Shown: piece after piece, positions 38,035 through 46,672 of the stretch
Numbering within the stretch: position 1 is the first letter of the stretch
Layout of the letters: each line of letters begins with the position of its first letter
Assembly: GCA_035296325.1 (NCBI GenBank)
Contig: DATHBD010000025.1
Coordinates: 14,409 to 78,408 of the forward strand
Length of the DNA: 64,000 nucleotides
Reading direction: 5' to 3'
Source of the DNA: DATHBD01 sp035296325
GTDB lineage: Bacteria; Actinomycetota; Actinomycetes; Mycobacteriales; Micromonosporaceae
Made by a program: the position numbers and the translations under genes
Notes under the pieces: model-generated
Seen by the model: the letters and a program-made list of their open reading frames with translations, nothing else
Told to the model about the DNA's origin: nothing
Databases searched by the model: none

Positions 38035-38344
38035 TCGAGCCGGAGAAACAGCTGCTTTGTCCGTCGTGGTCCAGGGTGCCGCCGGGGAAGCAGCGGAGCA
38101 TTCCGATGAGGGGCATCATCTATTCGGGTGGGACGCTGAGACGGCCACTGGAACCGTTGCAATGATGGTCGTCGCCGGGAGCGTCCGGATCGTGGAGAAG
38201 GTCGTCCGCTACTGAAAATCGTGCGAGGACGGATTTGCCGTTGGGGTTCCGGCTGACGCCCGGCTCGCGGCTACCGATCGACTGGTGGTACGACCGCAGC
38301 CCGGCCAGGCTGGGTCGAGGTGACCGATGGAGTCGCTCTCACCG
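38035..38344. other. Intergenic stretch without a recognisable gene
   Basis: About 310 bp between the ECF41 promoter and the palindrome. Frames on both strands are short and lack ribosome sites. I see no operator or RNA element. Confidence 0.4.
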
Positions 38345-38388
38345 AACGTATAGACCTGCTCGCACCGGTGCGAGCAGGTCTATACGTT
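38345..38388. terminator. 44-bp perfect palindrome, probable terminator of the PHP operon
   Basis: Two 22-bp arms are exactly complementary with no spacer (AACGTATAGACCTGCTCGCACC and its complement). It lies 96 bp beyond the stop of the leftward gene at 38484. As RNA it would fold into a very long hairpin; as DNA it could extrude a cruciform. Confidence 0.65.
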
Positions 38389-38483
38389 GCGAACCGATGA
38401 CCCGAACCACCTGGGACACGCCGGAGCCGTTCACGGACGGGTCCGGATCGGGACGACCGACCGGGCCGGCGTCGATCTCGCGA

Positions 38484-39056
38484 TCAGGAGCAGCACGGCG
38501 TGGGGTCCGGCACCTCGAACGGGACCAGGCGGGCTCCGGCGGCCTGCTGGACAAGGAGCGTCAGCGTGCCGTCCTTCCACTGCGGACGGAGGAAATCCCG
38601 GGTGTCGACCACCATGTCGAGCGGAGGCTCGGCGTGGCCCAGTGTCGAGCCCCCGAGGAGCGCGATCCGATCGATCGCGCTCCAGCTCAGGACCTCGCCA
38701 ACGGTGCGCAGGCCAGTGAGCCGCTCCACACCGGGATAGACCACGGCTCGACCGCCGCGCCGGGTGGTGTGCCACTGCGCCGCCAGATGCGCCGGCCGGG
38801 CCAGGTCGGCAAGCCCGCGCCGGGCGGCCCGGTCGGCTCGGCCGCCCACCACGACGGCGTCATCCGGCAGTTGGTCGTCCGCCATCGGGGACGGCATCGA
38901 GAGACTGATCGCCACGTGCGGGAACGGCTGCCGCACCAGATGTGTGCAGGCCATCAGTCCGTCCGGGTGGTCGAGCCGGTCCACAAACGCGTGGAGCCAG
39001 TGCTCGGCAGCCCGGAGATCGGTGTGGCCCGCGTCGATGCCGAGGATCGTTGTCAT
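38484..39056 (-). CDS. Hypothetical protein coupled to a PHP phosphoesterase
   Basis: A 190-residue soluble protein starting in the stop of the PHP gene (ATGA). It opens MTTILGIDAGHTDLRAAEHW, and later contains VGEVLSWSAIDRIALLGGST and LVQQAAGARLVPFEVPD, ending CCS. There is no signal peptide and no domain I recognise. The coupling suggests a partner of, or control over, the exported phosphoesterase. Confidence 0.6.
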   Translation of the reverse strand: MTTILGIDAGHTDLRAAEHWLHAFVDRLDHPDGLMACTHLVRQPFPHVAISLSMPSPMADDQLPDDAVVVGGRADRAARRGLADLARPAHLAAQWHTTRRGGRAVVYPGVERLTGLRTVGEVLSWSAIDRIALLGGSTLGHAEPPLDMVVDTRDFLRPQWKDGTLTLLVQQAAGARLVPFEVPDPTPCCS

Positions 39057-40771
39057 GACCCGGGGAGGACCCAGATCGGGTTGGCGTAGAACCAGAGGTC
39101 CTGCCACGGGTCGGCATTGCCCACCTCGTCCATGGCGGGCCCGGCCGGGTCGACCGTCGGTCCGCCCAGCCCGACGGCGGTCCGCTTGCCGTCGGTGCCG
39201 CGCAGCCGGAAGTACATCGGCCGGTCGGCCGCCCCGATCGGGTAGGTCAGGGTGACCCGGCCGGTGGAGCCGGACACATCGAAGGACCGGACCACCCGGG
39301 TTCGTGGTGCGACGAAGGCATCGCGGTCGGTGGCCGGACCGGTCACCTCGCCGGCGATGACATCCACCCGGGCCAGCCTGGGCACGAACTGGGCCCAGTT
39401 CGGGCTGGTCGCCAGGTCGATCGTGATCACCAGTTCGACCCGGGCGCCGGGGCGGACCGACAGGGTGCCGCCGAGGGTCACGCCACCCGAGCGTGCGCCG
39501 ACGACGCGGGCCTGCACATCGAGTCCGCTGAGCAGTCCGCCGTGGTCGACCCAGACCCGGCCGGCGCGGATGCCGTCCATCACCGACGCGTACGAAAGGG
39601 AGCGCGCGCCGACATGGGTACGGCTGTAGTACCCGGGCCAGAAGTCCCCTGCGGTGCGGCTCGGCGTGCCGCTGTACACCGGGTCGTTGTAGTAGCCGTT
39701 GGTGGGGAAGTCGCTGCCCGGCCCCCGGGTGGCGGTGTCGTTGTAGACCACGTGCGAGTCGGAGTTGGCGGAGATCCACCATGCCTTGCCCTCGGCGAGC
39801 AGGCTGTCCCACAGGCCACCCACGGTGGAGGTCATCCAGTCGAAGCCGCCGTACGTGCGGTAACTCTCCGCCGGGTAGAGCGGGAACGACTCGGGCGCCG
39901 GGCCGTTGTCGTAGTAGCCGCGCGCGGCGCCGGGGCCGTGGGGCGCCGGAATGCCGGCCGCCTGATGGCCGGGCGCGCCCTCCATGCCGACCGCGATCCG
40001 CGGCGCGGCATCCCGCCACCCGCGGATCTCGTGCGGCGAGTCGATGCCCTTGCGGGCCGGGTGGTTCGCGAGGAAGAGCGCATCCCGGATGCGACGCCGG
40101 GTGACGGCGTCGTTGAGGAAGTTCACCCCGGCGATGGCCAGAGCCTCATTGGCGGGTGTGGAGGCGGTCGCCGCACGTACCACGCCGTCGTACGCCTGCT
40201 CGAATTCCTGGAGGACGGCCACCTCGTTGGACCCGGGGTGGACGAAGACGGTGCCGTGCTCGGCTGCCGGGATGTTCCACTCCAGACCCTGGAAGATCAG
40301 CAGATCGCGGAAGTCGGCGCGGGCGGCCCGGATGTCCGGGTTCACCCGCTCCACCCCGATCCTTGCGTGCTGCGGACCACCGTGGTCGGTGATCACCATC
40401 CAGTCCAGGCCGTACGCCGCGGCGTGCCGGGCATGGTCGTTGACCCGGTAGAGCCCGTCCGGGCTGTACTGGGTGTGGATGTGGTGATCACCGGCCAGCC
40501 ACCGGTAGCCGGCCGACTGCCGCCGTGGCCGTCCCTGCCGGTCCGCGTCGTCGTCGTCCGGCCGGGGTGCCGCGAAGGCGGCTTCCGGGGCCAGCGCGCC
40601 GGCGCCGACCAGGCCGGCGCCGAGCAGGCCCGCGCTGCGCAGAAAGCCCCGCCGCGACACGTCGCCGGGGTCGAGGGCCTCGTCGGGGATGGACAGGTCG
40701 AGGGCCGGCGGCACGTCAGCCGGGCCGGACGCTGCGGCATGTCCGTGCTGGTGTGGGTGATGGTGCTCCAT
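39053..40771 (-). CDS. Tat-exported PHP-domain phosphoesterase
   Basis: A 572-residue protein. The His-rich head (MEHHHPHQHGH) is followed near residue 40 by a twin-arginine signal (SRRGFLRSAGLLGAGLVGAG). The PHP metal site then appears: AGDHHIHTQYSPDGLYRVND, MVITDHGGPQHA, the later EWNIPAAEHGTVFVHP, ANHPARKG and SANSDSHVVYND. Such proteins are trinuclear-metal phosphoesterases; folding with metal before export fits the Tat route. A beta-rich C-terminal domain follows. Substrate unknown, perhaps extracellular organophosphate. Confidence 0.85.
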   Translation of the reverse strand: MEHHHPHQHGHAAASGPADVPPALDLSIPDEALDPGDVSRRGFLRSAGLLGAGLVGAGALAPEAAFAAPRPDDDDADRQGRPRRQSAGYRWLAGDHHIHTQYSPDGLYRVNDHARHAAAYGLDWMVITDHGGPQHARIGVERVNPDIRAARADFRDLLIFQGLEWNIPAAEHGTVFVHPGSNEVAVLQEFEQAYDGVVRAATASTPANEALAIAGVNFLNDAVTRRRIRDALFLANHPARKGIDSPHEIRGWRDAAPRIAVGMEGAPGHQAAGIPAPHGPGAARGYYDNGPAPESFPLYPAESYRTYGGFDWMTSTVGGLWDSLLAEGKAWWISANSDSHVVYNDTATRGPGSDFPTNGYYNDPVYSGTPSRTAGDFWPGYYSRTHVGARSLSYASVMDGIRAGRVWVDHGGLLSGLDVQARVVGARSGGVTLGGTLSVRPGARVELVITIDLATSPNWAQFVPRLARVDVIAGEVTGPATDRDAFVAPRTRVVRSFDVSGSTGRVTLTYPIGAADRPMYFRLRGTDGKRTAVGLGGPTVDPAGPAMDEVGNADPWQDLWFYANPIWVLPGS

Positions 40772-40834
40772 GGACGGAATCTGGCCGACCAGGGCAAACG
40801 GTGGGTGGCGCGGCGAGGGCGCCGGGGCGAATTC

Positions 40835-41596
40835 CTACAACAGCGTTCGGAACATCCCGAGCGCCACGCTCGCTGCGACGGCCACCCCGGCCACGGCCAC
40901 CCCGCCGGCGGCCAGCGCCCCGTCCGCCCAGGTGAATCGTTGCCGACGCGCGCTGGTCCGCGGCACCCCGGCATCAAAGCCACGCGCCTCCATCGCCGTG
41001 GCGAGCCGGGTCGCCCGCCGGATCGCACCGACCAGCAACCCGAACGTCGTCGAGGCGAAGAGCCGCACCCGCGCCGTAGGGCTGCGCCCGGCCGACACTC
41101 CGCGGGCCCGCCGCGCCATGGTCAGCATCTGCCAGTCCGCCGCGAGCAACGGCAGCAGTCGGAACGCGGCGAGGGCCCCGATGGCGAAGCGGGCCGGTAC
41201 CCGTAGCTGTTGGATCAGCGCATCGGCAAGATCGGTCGCATCGACGGTGGCCATGACCAGTACGCCGGGCAGGGCGACCGCGAGTACCCGCAACGCCAGG
41301 GCGGCCGCGGCGGTGATCCGCTCCGCGGTGGTGTCGCCGGTGCCGAAGAGCAACTGCACCAGCGCCACACTGACCATGCTGAACAGCAGCGGCCACGCGC
41401 GGCGCGCCAGGGCGCCGAAGCGCACACCGAAGAGCGGCACCACCGCGATCTCCACCACGAGCGCGACGGCTGGTGCCACCGGGTCCAGCGTGACCAGCAG
41501 TCCGAACGCGATCGCGAAGGCGGCCGCGAGCTTCGCCACCGGGTTGCGCCGGGCCAGCGGCGCGGTCCGGTCGGCGATCGGCTCACCGAGGCGCAT
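40835..41596 (-). CDS. ykoC: ECF transporter T component (YkoC-like)
   Basis: A 253-residue CbiQ/EcfT-type membrane protein with five or six helices. The coupling motifs are RLLPLLAADWQMLTMARRARG and TRLATAMEARGFDAG, which are the Ala-Arg-Gly coupling helices. It ends the TPP-riboswitch operon and overlaps the ATPase gene by 14 bp. An ATG at 41605 is an alternative start. Confidence 0.88.
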   Translation of the reverse strand: MRLGEPIADRTAPLARRNPVAKLAAAFAIAFGLLVTLDPVAPAVALVVEIAVVPLFGVRFGALARRAWPLLFSMVSVALVQLLFGTGDTTAERITAAAALALRVLAVALPGVLVMATVDATDLADALIQQLRVPARFAIGALAAFRLLPLLAADWQMLTMARRARGVSAGRSPTARVRLFASTTFGLLVGAIRRATRLATAMEARGFDAGVPRTSARRQRFTWADGALAAGGVAVAGVAVAASVALGMFRTLL

Positions 41597-43019
41597 GCTG
41601 CTCACCGGCCAGGTGCAGGGTCCGGTCGGCCAGGGCCGCGACGAAGTCCGCGTCGTGGGTCACCGCCACCACCGCGCGCCCTTCGTCGCGGACTTTCGCC
41701 AGCAGTTCGACCAACTCCAGCCAGGTGCGCCGGTCCTGGCCGAAGGTGGGTTCATCGAGGATCAGGATCCGCGGCGCGGTGGCCAGGGCCGTCGCCACGC
41801 TGAGCCGCCGCTGTTCGCCGCCGGAGAGGGTGTACGGGTTCGCGGCGGCGAGGTGCGCCAGGCGCAGCCGTTGCAGGAGATCGTCGACAATGGAGCGGAC
41901 GGCGGGAGTCGACTGCCCGGCCCGGCGCGGGCCGATGGCCAGTTCGTCATCCACCCGGCTCGCCAGGAACTGGTGCTCCGGCTCCTGGAACACCGAGCCG
42001 ATCCGACGCGCCAGCACCGCCGCGGGCCAGCGGTGCGGAGGCTGGAGATCCCCGGTCAGCGCCGGCCCTGCGCGCAAGGCGCCGCCCAGCGGGGTGAGCA
42101 GGCCGCCGAGCAGCAGCGCGAGGGTGGACTTGCCGGCGCCGTTCGGCCCGACGACGGCGAGCGCCTCGTTCTCCCGTACCACGACGTCCACTTCGGACAG
42201 TGCGGGCCGGTCCGCGCCGGGATGGCGGTAGGTCAGGCCGACCGCCCGTAGCAGCTCCCGGCCGGCCGGCCCGGCGGCGCGCCGGGGGACCACCTCGTGC
42301 CCCGGTACCCACACGCCGCTGGCGGTCAGGGCGGCCCCGAGCCGGGCGAAGACCTCGGCCGGCGCCCCGTCGGCGGCCACCCCGGCCCCCGCCGCCAGCA
42401 CCACGACCCGATCCACGAGGGGCAGCGCCTCGGCGACCCGGTGCTCGACCAGGATCATCGTGGTTTCGCGCGGGATCCGGGTCAGCGCGCCCCGGACCAG
42501 GATGGCGCCCGCCGGGTCCAGGTTGGCCGTCGGTTCGTCGAGGAGCAGCACGCTGGGCTCGCGCACCAGGGCGCCGGCGAGCGCGAGCCGTTGCTGCTCG
42601 CCGCCGGAGAGCGCGTGGGTACGCCACTCCCGCCCGTACCGGAAGCCGACCGCGGCCAGGGCGGCGTCAACCCGGGGCCAGATCTCGGTGGCCGGGACGC
42701 CCCGGTTCTCCAGGCCGAACGCGACATCGTCGCCGCAGCGTGCCATCACCAGCTGGGTCTGCGGGTCCTGGAACACCATGCCGACCCGGTCCCGGGCGTG
42801 CCGAGGGTCGAGCCCGTCGATGGTCACGGTGCCCTCCTGCTCGCCGGAGTCCCCGGCGAGCAGGCCGGCCAACGCGGCGAGCAGGGTGCTCTTACCCGCG
42901 CCCGATTCCCCCAGCAGGAGCACCCGTTCGCCACGCTCGACGCGCAGGTCGACGCCGCGGACCGCCCAGGCTCTGCGCCCGGCGTGCCGCCAACCGAATC
43001 CCCGCAGCTCGATGCTCAG
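41583..43019 (-). CDS. ykoD: ECF transporter ATPase with two fused NBDs (YkoD-like)
   Basis: A 478-residue protein with two complete ABC ATPases in tandem. NBD1 has GESGAGKST, LSGGEQQRLALAGALV and LLLDEPTANLD. NBD2 has GPNGAGKST, LSGGEQRRLSVATALA and LILDEPTFGQD. It powers uptake of a thiamine precursor with YkoE and YkoC. No ATG, GTG or TTG fits the N-terminus of NBD1. The frame entry is a CTG at 43019 that overlaps the ykoE stop as CTGA, copying the usual ATGA arrangement. Confidence 0.88.
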   Translation of the reverse strand: MSIELRGFGWRHAGRRAWAVRGVDLRVERGERVLLLGESGAGKSTLLAALAGLLAGDSGEQEGTVTIDGLDPRHARDRVGMVFQDPQTQLVMARCGDDVAFGLENRGVPATEIWPRVDAALAAVGFRYGREWRTHALSGGEQQRLALAGALVREPSVLLLDEPTANLDPAGAILVRGALTRIPRETTMILVEHRVAEALPLVDRVVVLAAGAGVAADGAPAEVFARLGAALTASGVWVPGHEVVPRRAAGPAGRELLRAVGLTYRHPGADRPALSEVDVVVRENEALAVVGPNGAGKSTLALLLGGLLTPLGGALRAGPALTGDLQPPHRWPAAVLARRIGSVFQEPEHQFLASRVDDELAIGPRRAGQSTPAVRSIVDDLLQRLRLAHLAAANPYTLSGGEQRRLSVATALATAPRILILDEPTFGQDRRTWLELVELLAKVRDEGRAVVAVTHDADFVAALADRTLHLAGEQHAPR

Positions 43020-43612
43020 ACAGCGGCCCGTTCCCGGCCCGAGGCGAAGCGGTCGAGCACGCCCGTCTGCGCCAGCGCCCGGGTCATCGCCCAGCCACCG
43101 ATGCCGGCGATGACCAGTGCGCTGAGCATGCCAAACCCGATGTAGGGCAGCCGGAACGTCGTCCAGGACAACCCCGGGTACCAGACGAACGCGTCGAAGA
43201 GCGTCGCGGTCAGCCCGCCGAGTGCGCCCGCGAGCATCGCCACCGGCAGGTTGAAGGACCGGTACGCGAAGATGAGGAACGCCAGTTCGGCGCCGATTCC
43301 TTCCGCCACGCCCTGCGGGATCGTCATGAGGCCCCACTCGCTGCCGAGCAGCGCGGCGATGATCGCGGCGAGCGTCTCGCAGTACACCGCTGCGCCCGGC
43401 TTCCGGATGATCAGGCCGCCGAGCACGGCCGGCAGCAGCCAGACGCCGTAGAGCAGCGCCTGCGCCGGCGGGAAGCCGGCGAACGCGGGCTTCGTGGTGC
43501 TCCAGAGGGTGTTCCAGGCCCAGAAGACGACCGCGAACGCGACGGCGATCGCCGACGCCACGAGGATGTCGACGGTGCGCCACCCGCGGGTTTCGGTGGT
43601 TGATGCTGTCAT
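43016..43612 (-). CDS. ykoE: ECF transporter S component, thiamine/HMP-specific (YkoE)
   Basis: A 198-residue substrate-binding membrane subunit with five or six helices (VDILVASAIAVAFAVVFWAWN, YCETLAAIIAALLGSEWG, EGIGAELAFLIFAYRS). The EWG-LTI and GAELAF motifs match YkoE, proposed to bind hydroxymethylpyrimidine or thiamine. It is the first gene behind the TPP riboswitch. Confidence 0.9.
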   Translation of the reverse strand: MTASTTETRGWRTVDILVASAIAVAFAVVFWAWNTLWSTTKPAFAGFPPAQALLYGVWLLPAVLGGLIIRKPGAAVYCETLAAIIAALLGSEWGLMTIPQGVAEGIGAELAFLIFAYRSFNLPVAMLAGALGGLTATLFDAFVWYPGLSWTTFRLPYIGFGMLSALVIAGIGGWAMTRALAQTGVLDRFASGRERAAV

Positions 43613-43701
43613 GGTGTGAACTCCCAGTCCTCGACAGGAACCAGGAGAAGACGCACGACACGTCCCTCGTTGGACATGACGTTACGGCGTGAGTGACCGA
43701 A

Positions 43702-43799
<98 letters not shown>

Positions 43800-43825
43800 G
43801 ATGTGAACTTGTGCTGGTGACGCTA

Positions 43826-45049
43826 TCAGCGCACCCCGGCTGGCGCGAGTGCGGGCACGGGAGCATCCCAGTCGATGCGGTGGCGGTGGATCCAGCCGAA
43901 CATCCGCTCCTGGGTGTAGAACGTGCGCATCGCGATGGGGAACATCAGATCGCGCAGGACCCGTCCGACCGGCCCCGGAGCCTTGTCGTTGTTGACCCGG
44001 GCGGTCTGGGCGATGATCTTCTCCACCCGTCGACGGCGCAGCCCTTCGTAGGCGGCGAACGCTCCCTCGATCGTCGGCAGGTCGCGCAGGCAGCGCGCCA
44101 GTTCGACGCCGCTCTCGATGGCGAGCGAGGCGCCCTGCCCGGAACTCGGGGACGTGGCGTGCGCGGCGTCGCCGACCAGGACGGACCGACCCCGGTGCCA
44201 GACCGGGACCGGGGGCATGTCCTCCATGCCGCCCACGTTGACCAGATCCTCCTCGCGGACGCGGGACAGCATCTCCACTGCCGGGAACTTGTCGTCGGCG
44301 TACAGCGCGCTGAGCCGGCGCAGCCACTCGGCGGCCGGGATGGCGCGGGCCTGCGCGGCGGTGAGCGGCTGCGCCGACGCGATGTTGGCGAACCATCCGG
44401 CGCGGCCGTCGTCGGTGACGAGATAGCCGAAGAAGGCGCGTTTGCCGAGCGCCAGGTGCATCGCGCCGTTCGTGCTCGCCAGCCCGTCACCGCGCACCCA
44501 CCCGCCGAAGCCGAGCAGCCCGACGTACCGGGGTGCGGGTGCGGCCGGGTCGAGGAGGGTCCGGACGGTGGACCGGATCCCGTCCGCGCCGATGAGTACG
44601 TCGGCGGCGGCGTCCGTACCGTCGGCGAAGTGCGCCACCACGCGCCCGTCGGCATCGTCCAGTCCGACCAGCCGCTTGCCGTACTCGACGGCGACGCCAC
44701 GGCTGACCGCCTGGTCCAGCAGCGCCCGGTAGAGGTCGGCCCGGGCGAAGGTCCGGCTGGTCGGCAGGCCCGGCAGGTCCTCGAACTGGCCGAGTCGCCT
44801 GCCGGCGCCGGTCTCCATCACCATCCGCGGCGTGGGCAGACCGACGTCCGCCACCGCGCGGTCCGCCCCGATCGCCTGGAGCGCAGCCATGCCGTTCGAG
44901 GCGAGCGTGAGCGCCCCGCCCACCCCATCGGCCTGCTGACGGTGTGCCTCGAACACGGTGGCGTCGATGCCGGCGAGGCGTAGGGCCATCGCGGTCACCG
45001 GGCCGGCGATGCCACCGCCGAGCACGATTGCTGTCCGGGCCTCAGTCAC
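43826..45049 (-). CDS. FAD-dependent monooxygenase
   Basis: A 407-residue class A flavoprotein hydroxylase. TAIVLGGGIAGPVTAMALRLAG is the FAD dinucleotide fold. DVLIGADGIRSTVRTLL is the DG motif, and VLVGDAAHATSPSSGQGAS is the GD motif. The GTG at 45049 has AAGGAGG seven bases upstream. It is divergent from a MarR regulator that probably controls it, with a candidate operator between them. The substrate may be an aromatic antibiotic or phenolic. Confidence 0.9.
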   Translation of the reverse strand: MTEARTAIVLGGGIAGPVTAMALRLAGIDATVFEAHRQQADGVGGALTLASNGMAALQAIGADRAVADVGLPTPRMVMETGAGRRLGQFEDLPGLPTSRTFARADLYRALLDQAVSRGVAVEYGKRLVGLDDADGRVVAHFADGTDAAADVLIGADGIRSTVRTLLDPAAPAPRYVGLLGFGGWVRGDGLASTNGAMHLALGKRAFFGYLVTDDGRAGWFANIASAQPLTAAQARAIPAAEWLRRLSALYADDKFPAVEMLSRVREEDLVNVGGMEDMPPVPVWHRGRSVLVGDAAHATSPSSGQGASLAIESGVELARCLRDLPTIEGAFAAYEGLRRRRVEKIIAQTARVNNDKAPGPVGRVLRDLMFPIAMRTFYTQERMFGWIHRHRIDWDAPVPALAPAGVR

Positions 45050-45090
45050 AACGGGACCTCCTTGTGGGAAAATACTTCGTACTGCCAAAT

Positions 45091-45108
45091 ATCTCGGCTA
45101 CACGAGAT
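45091..45108. promoter_or_regulatory. Candidate MarR operator
   Basis: An inverted repeat ATCTCG-N6-CGAGAT in the 79-bp gap between the monooxygenase and marR, on both promoters. A third CGAGAT occurs at about 45119-45124, just before the marR start. Confidence 0.45.
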
Positions 45109-45128
45109 GTTAGCGGAAGCGAGATAAG

Positions 45129-45626
45129 TTGTCCAAGAGTCCACCGACCGCGGCGCTGCAGGCGGAGATCGTCGGCTCGATCCGTCGGCTGATCGCCTCG
45201 GCCATGCTCTACAGCCATCAGGTGGCCGAGCGGCTCGGCCTCGGCGCGAGTGACGCCCAGTTCATGACGTTGCTGGAGGTCCACGGACCGCTCACGCCGG
45301 GGCAGTTGGCCGACCTGACCGGCTTGCGTACCGGCACCGTGACCGGGGTGCTGGACAGGCTGGAACGCGCCGGCTTCACGCGGCGTGACCGCGCACCGGA
45401 CGATCGACGCAAGGTGATCGTGTCGCGTAACGATGAGCAGATCCGGGAGCGGGTCCAGCCGCACTACGCCGGGCAGGCGGCCGCCATGGTGGCGCTGCTG
45501 GGCCGCTATGACGCTGCTGAGTTGGCGGTCATCGCCGACTTTCTGCGCCGAGCCGGCGGTGCCCGCGCGCCGGGAGACGACGGGTCTGCCCGGCCACCCG
45601 GTCAAACACCGTCCACGCCGCGGTGA
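45129..45626 (+). CDS. MarR-family transcriptional regulator
   Basis: A 165-residue winged-helix regulator (LGASDAQFMTLLEVHGPLTP, GLRTGTVTGVLDRLERAGFTRRDRAPDDRRKV). The start is TTG with a weak GGAAG site. The last ~20 residues (GDDGSARPPGQTPSTPR) look like read-through into unrelated sequence, where a decayed gene lies on the other strand. It likely senses a phenolic or oxidant and represses the divergent monooxygenase. Confidence 0.88.
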   Translation: MSKSPPTAALQAEIVGSIRRLIASAMLYSHQVAERLGLGASDAQFMTLLEVHGPLTPGQLADLTGLRTGTVTGVLDRLERAGFTRRDRAPDDRRKVIVSRNDEQIRERVQPHYAGQAAAMVALLGRYDAAELAVIADFLRRAGGARAPGDDGSARPPGQTPSTPR

Positions 45627-45757
45627 CGAAGCCCGCCAGCCGGTTGGCCTGTGCGGCGCTGACCGGTGCCCGACCGGCTCCAGCCGGGCCAGTCCACGGC
45701 GCAGGCGAACACCTTCGCCTTGCCAACCTCCAGATACACCGGCGTCGGTTTCGACAT
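45575..45757 (-). pseudogene. Decayed gene, N-terminal fragment of a conserved actinobacterial protein
   Basis: From an ATG at 45757 the minus strand reads MSKPTPVYLEVGKAKVFACA followed by VDWPGWSRSGTG. This matches my memory of the start of a ~220-residue actinobacterial protein of unknown function. The frame then breaks, and in another frame ANRLAGFVTAAWTVFDRVAG resembles a later part of the same family. An internal deletion with frameshift is the simplest reading. Its far end underlies the marR C-terminus. Confidence 0.4.
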
Positions 45758-45767
45758 ACCGCGATCG

Positions 45768-45773
45768 TAGGCT
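45768..45773 (+). promoter_or_regulatory. Candidate -10 box (TAGGCT) of the leaderless alpha/beta hydrolase gene
   Basis: TAGGCT lies exactly 7 nt before the ATG at 45781, and there is no ribosome site. Confidence 0.5.
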
Positions 45774-45780
45774 GGCAGGC

Positions 45781-46620
45781 ATGGAGCTGACCGCCCGAGG
45801 GCTGACCTTCACCGTTCGCAGCGGCGGACCGGCCGATGGCCCGGTGGTGCTACTGCTGCACGGGTTCCCACAGCACGGCGGGGAGTGGGACGCCGTGGTC
45901 CCGGCGCTGCGCCAGGCCGGGCTGCGCACCATCGCGCCGGACCAACGCGGGTACACACCGGGTGCCCGACCGCCCGACGTCGCGGACTACGCGCTCGACG
46001 AGTGCGTCGCGGACGCGCTCGCCATCATGGACGCGGTCGGCGCGGATCGTTTCCACGTCGTGGGCCACGACTGGGGTGCCGTCGTCGCCTGGCTGCTGGC
46101 CGTCGATCACCCGGAGCGGGTCCGCACGCTGACCGCGCTCTCGGTGCCGCATCCGGTCGCCATGACCCGGGCGATCCGCCACGACGCCGGCCAGAAGGCG
46201 CGCTCCGCATACATCGCGCTCTTCCGGCAGAAGGGCATCGCGGAGAAGGTGCTGCTCGCGGCGGACGCCGCGGCGTTGCGGCGGGCGTTCGCCGGCTCCG
46301 GCCTGGACCGTCCGGGCGTCGAGCGGTACGTGGCTCCGCTGCGCGCGCCGGGAGCCCTCACCGCGGCGCTGAACTGGTACCGGGCGGTCGACATCGGCGC
46401 CTTCCCCACGGCGGGTCCGGTGACCGTCCCCACGACGTTCCTGTGGAGCGATGGCGACGTGGCGATCGGACGGGTCGCGGCGGACGGTTGCGCCGAGTTC
46501 GTGACGGGGGAGTACCGCTTCGTGCCGCTGGCCGGCGTGAGTCACTGGATTGTCGACCAGGTGCCGGACGTGGTGGTGGCGGAGGTGCTGTCCCGGGTCA
46601 ACCGGGCTACCGAGGGGTAG
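45781..46620 (+). CDS. Alpha/beta hydrolase, epoxide hydrolase-like
   Basis: A 279-residue hydrolase. LLLHGFPQHGGEWD gives the HGxP oxyanion hole. VVGHDWGAVVAWLLA holds the nucleophile aspartate (G-H-D-W-G), typical of epoxide hydrolases and haloalkane dehalogenases. Late GVSHWIVDQVPD supplies the catalytic His. The acid is probably in LWSDGDVAI. Haloalkane dehalogenase cannot be excluded. Confidence 0.85.
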   Translation: MELTARGLTFTVRSGGPADGPVVLLLHGFPQHGGEWDAVVPALRQAGLRTIAPDQRGYTPGARPPDVADYALDECVADALAIMDAVGADRFHVVGHDWGAVVAWLLAVDHPERVRTLTALSVPHPVAMTRAIRHDAGQKARSAYIALFRQKGIAEKVLLAADAAALRRAFAGSGLDRPGVERYVAPLRAPGALTAALNWYRAVDIGAFPTAGPVTVPTTFLWSDGDVAIGRVAADGCAEFVTGEYRFVPLAGVSHWIVDQVPDVVVAEVLSRVNRATEG

Positions 46621-46672
46621 TACCCGCGGGTAACATAACGCTGGGAGCGGCCACGCCTAGCAGGGGGTAGCG

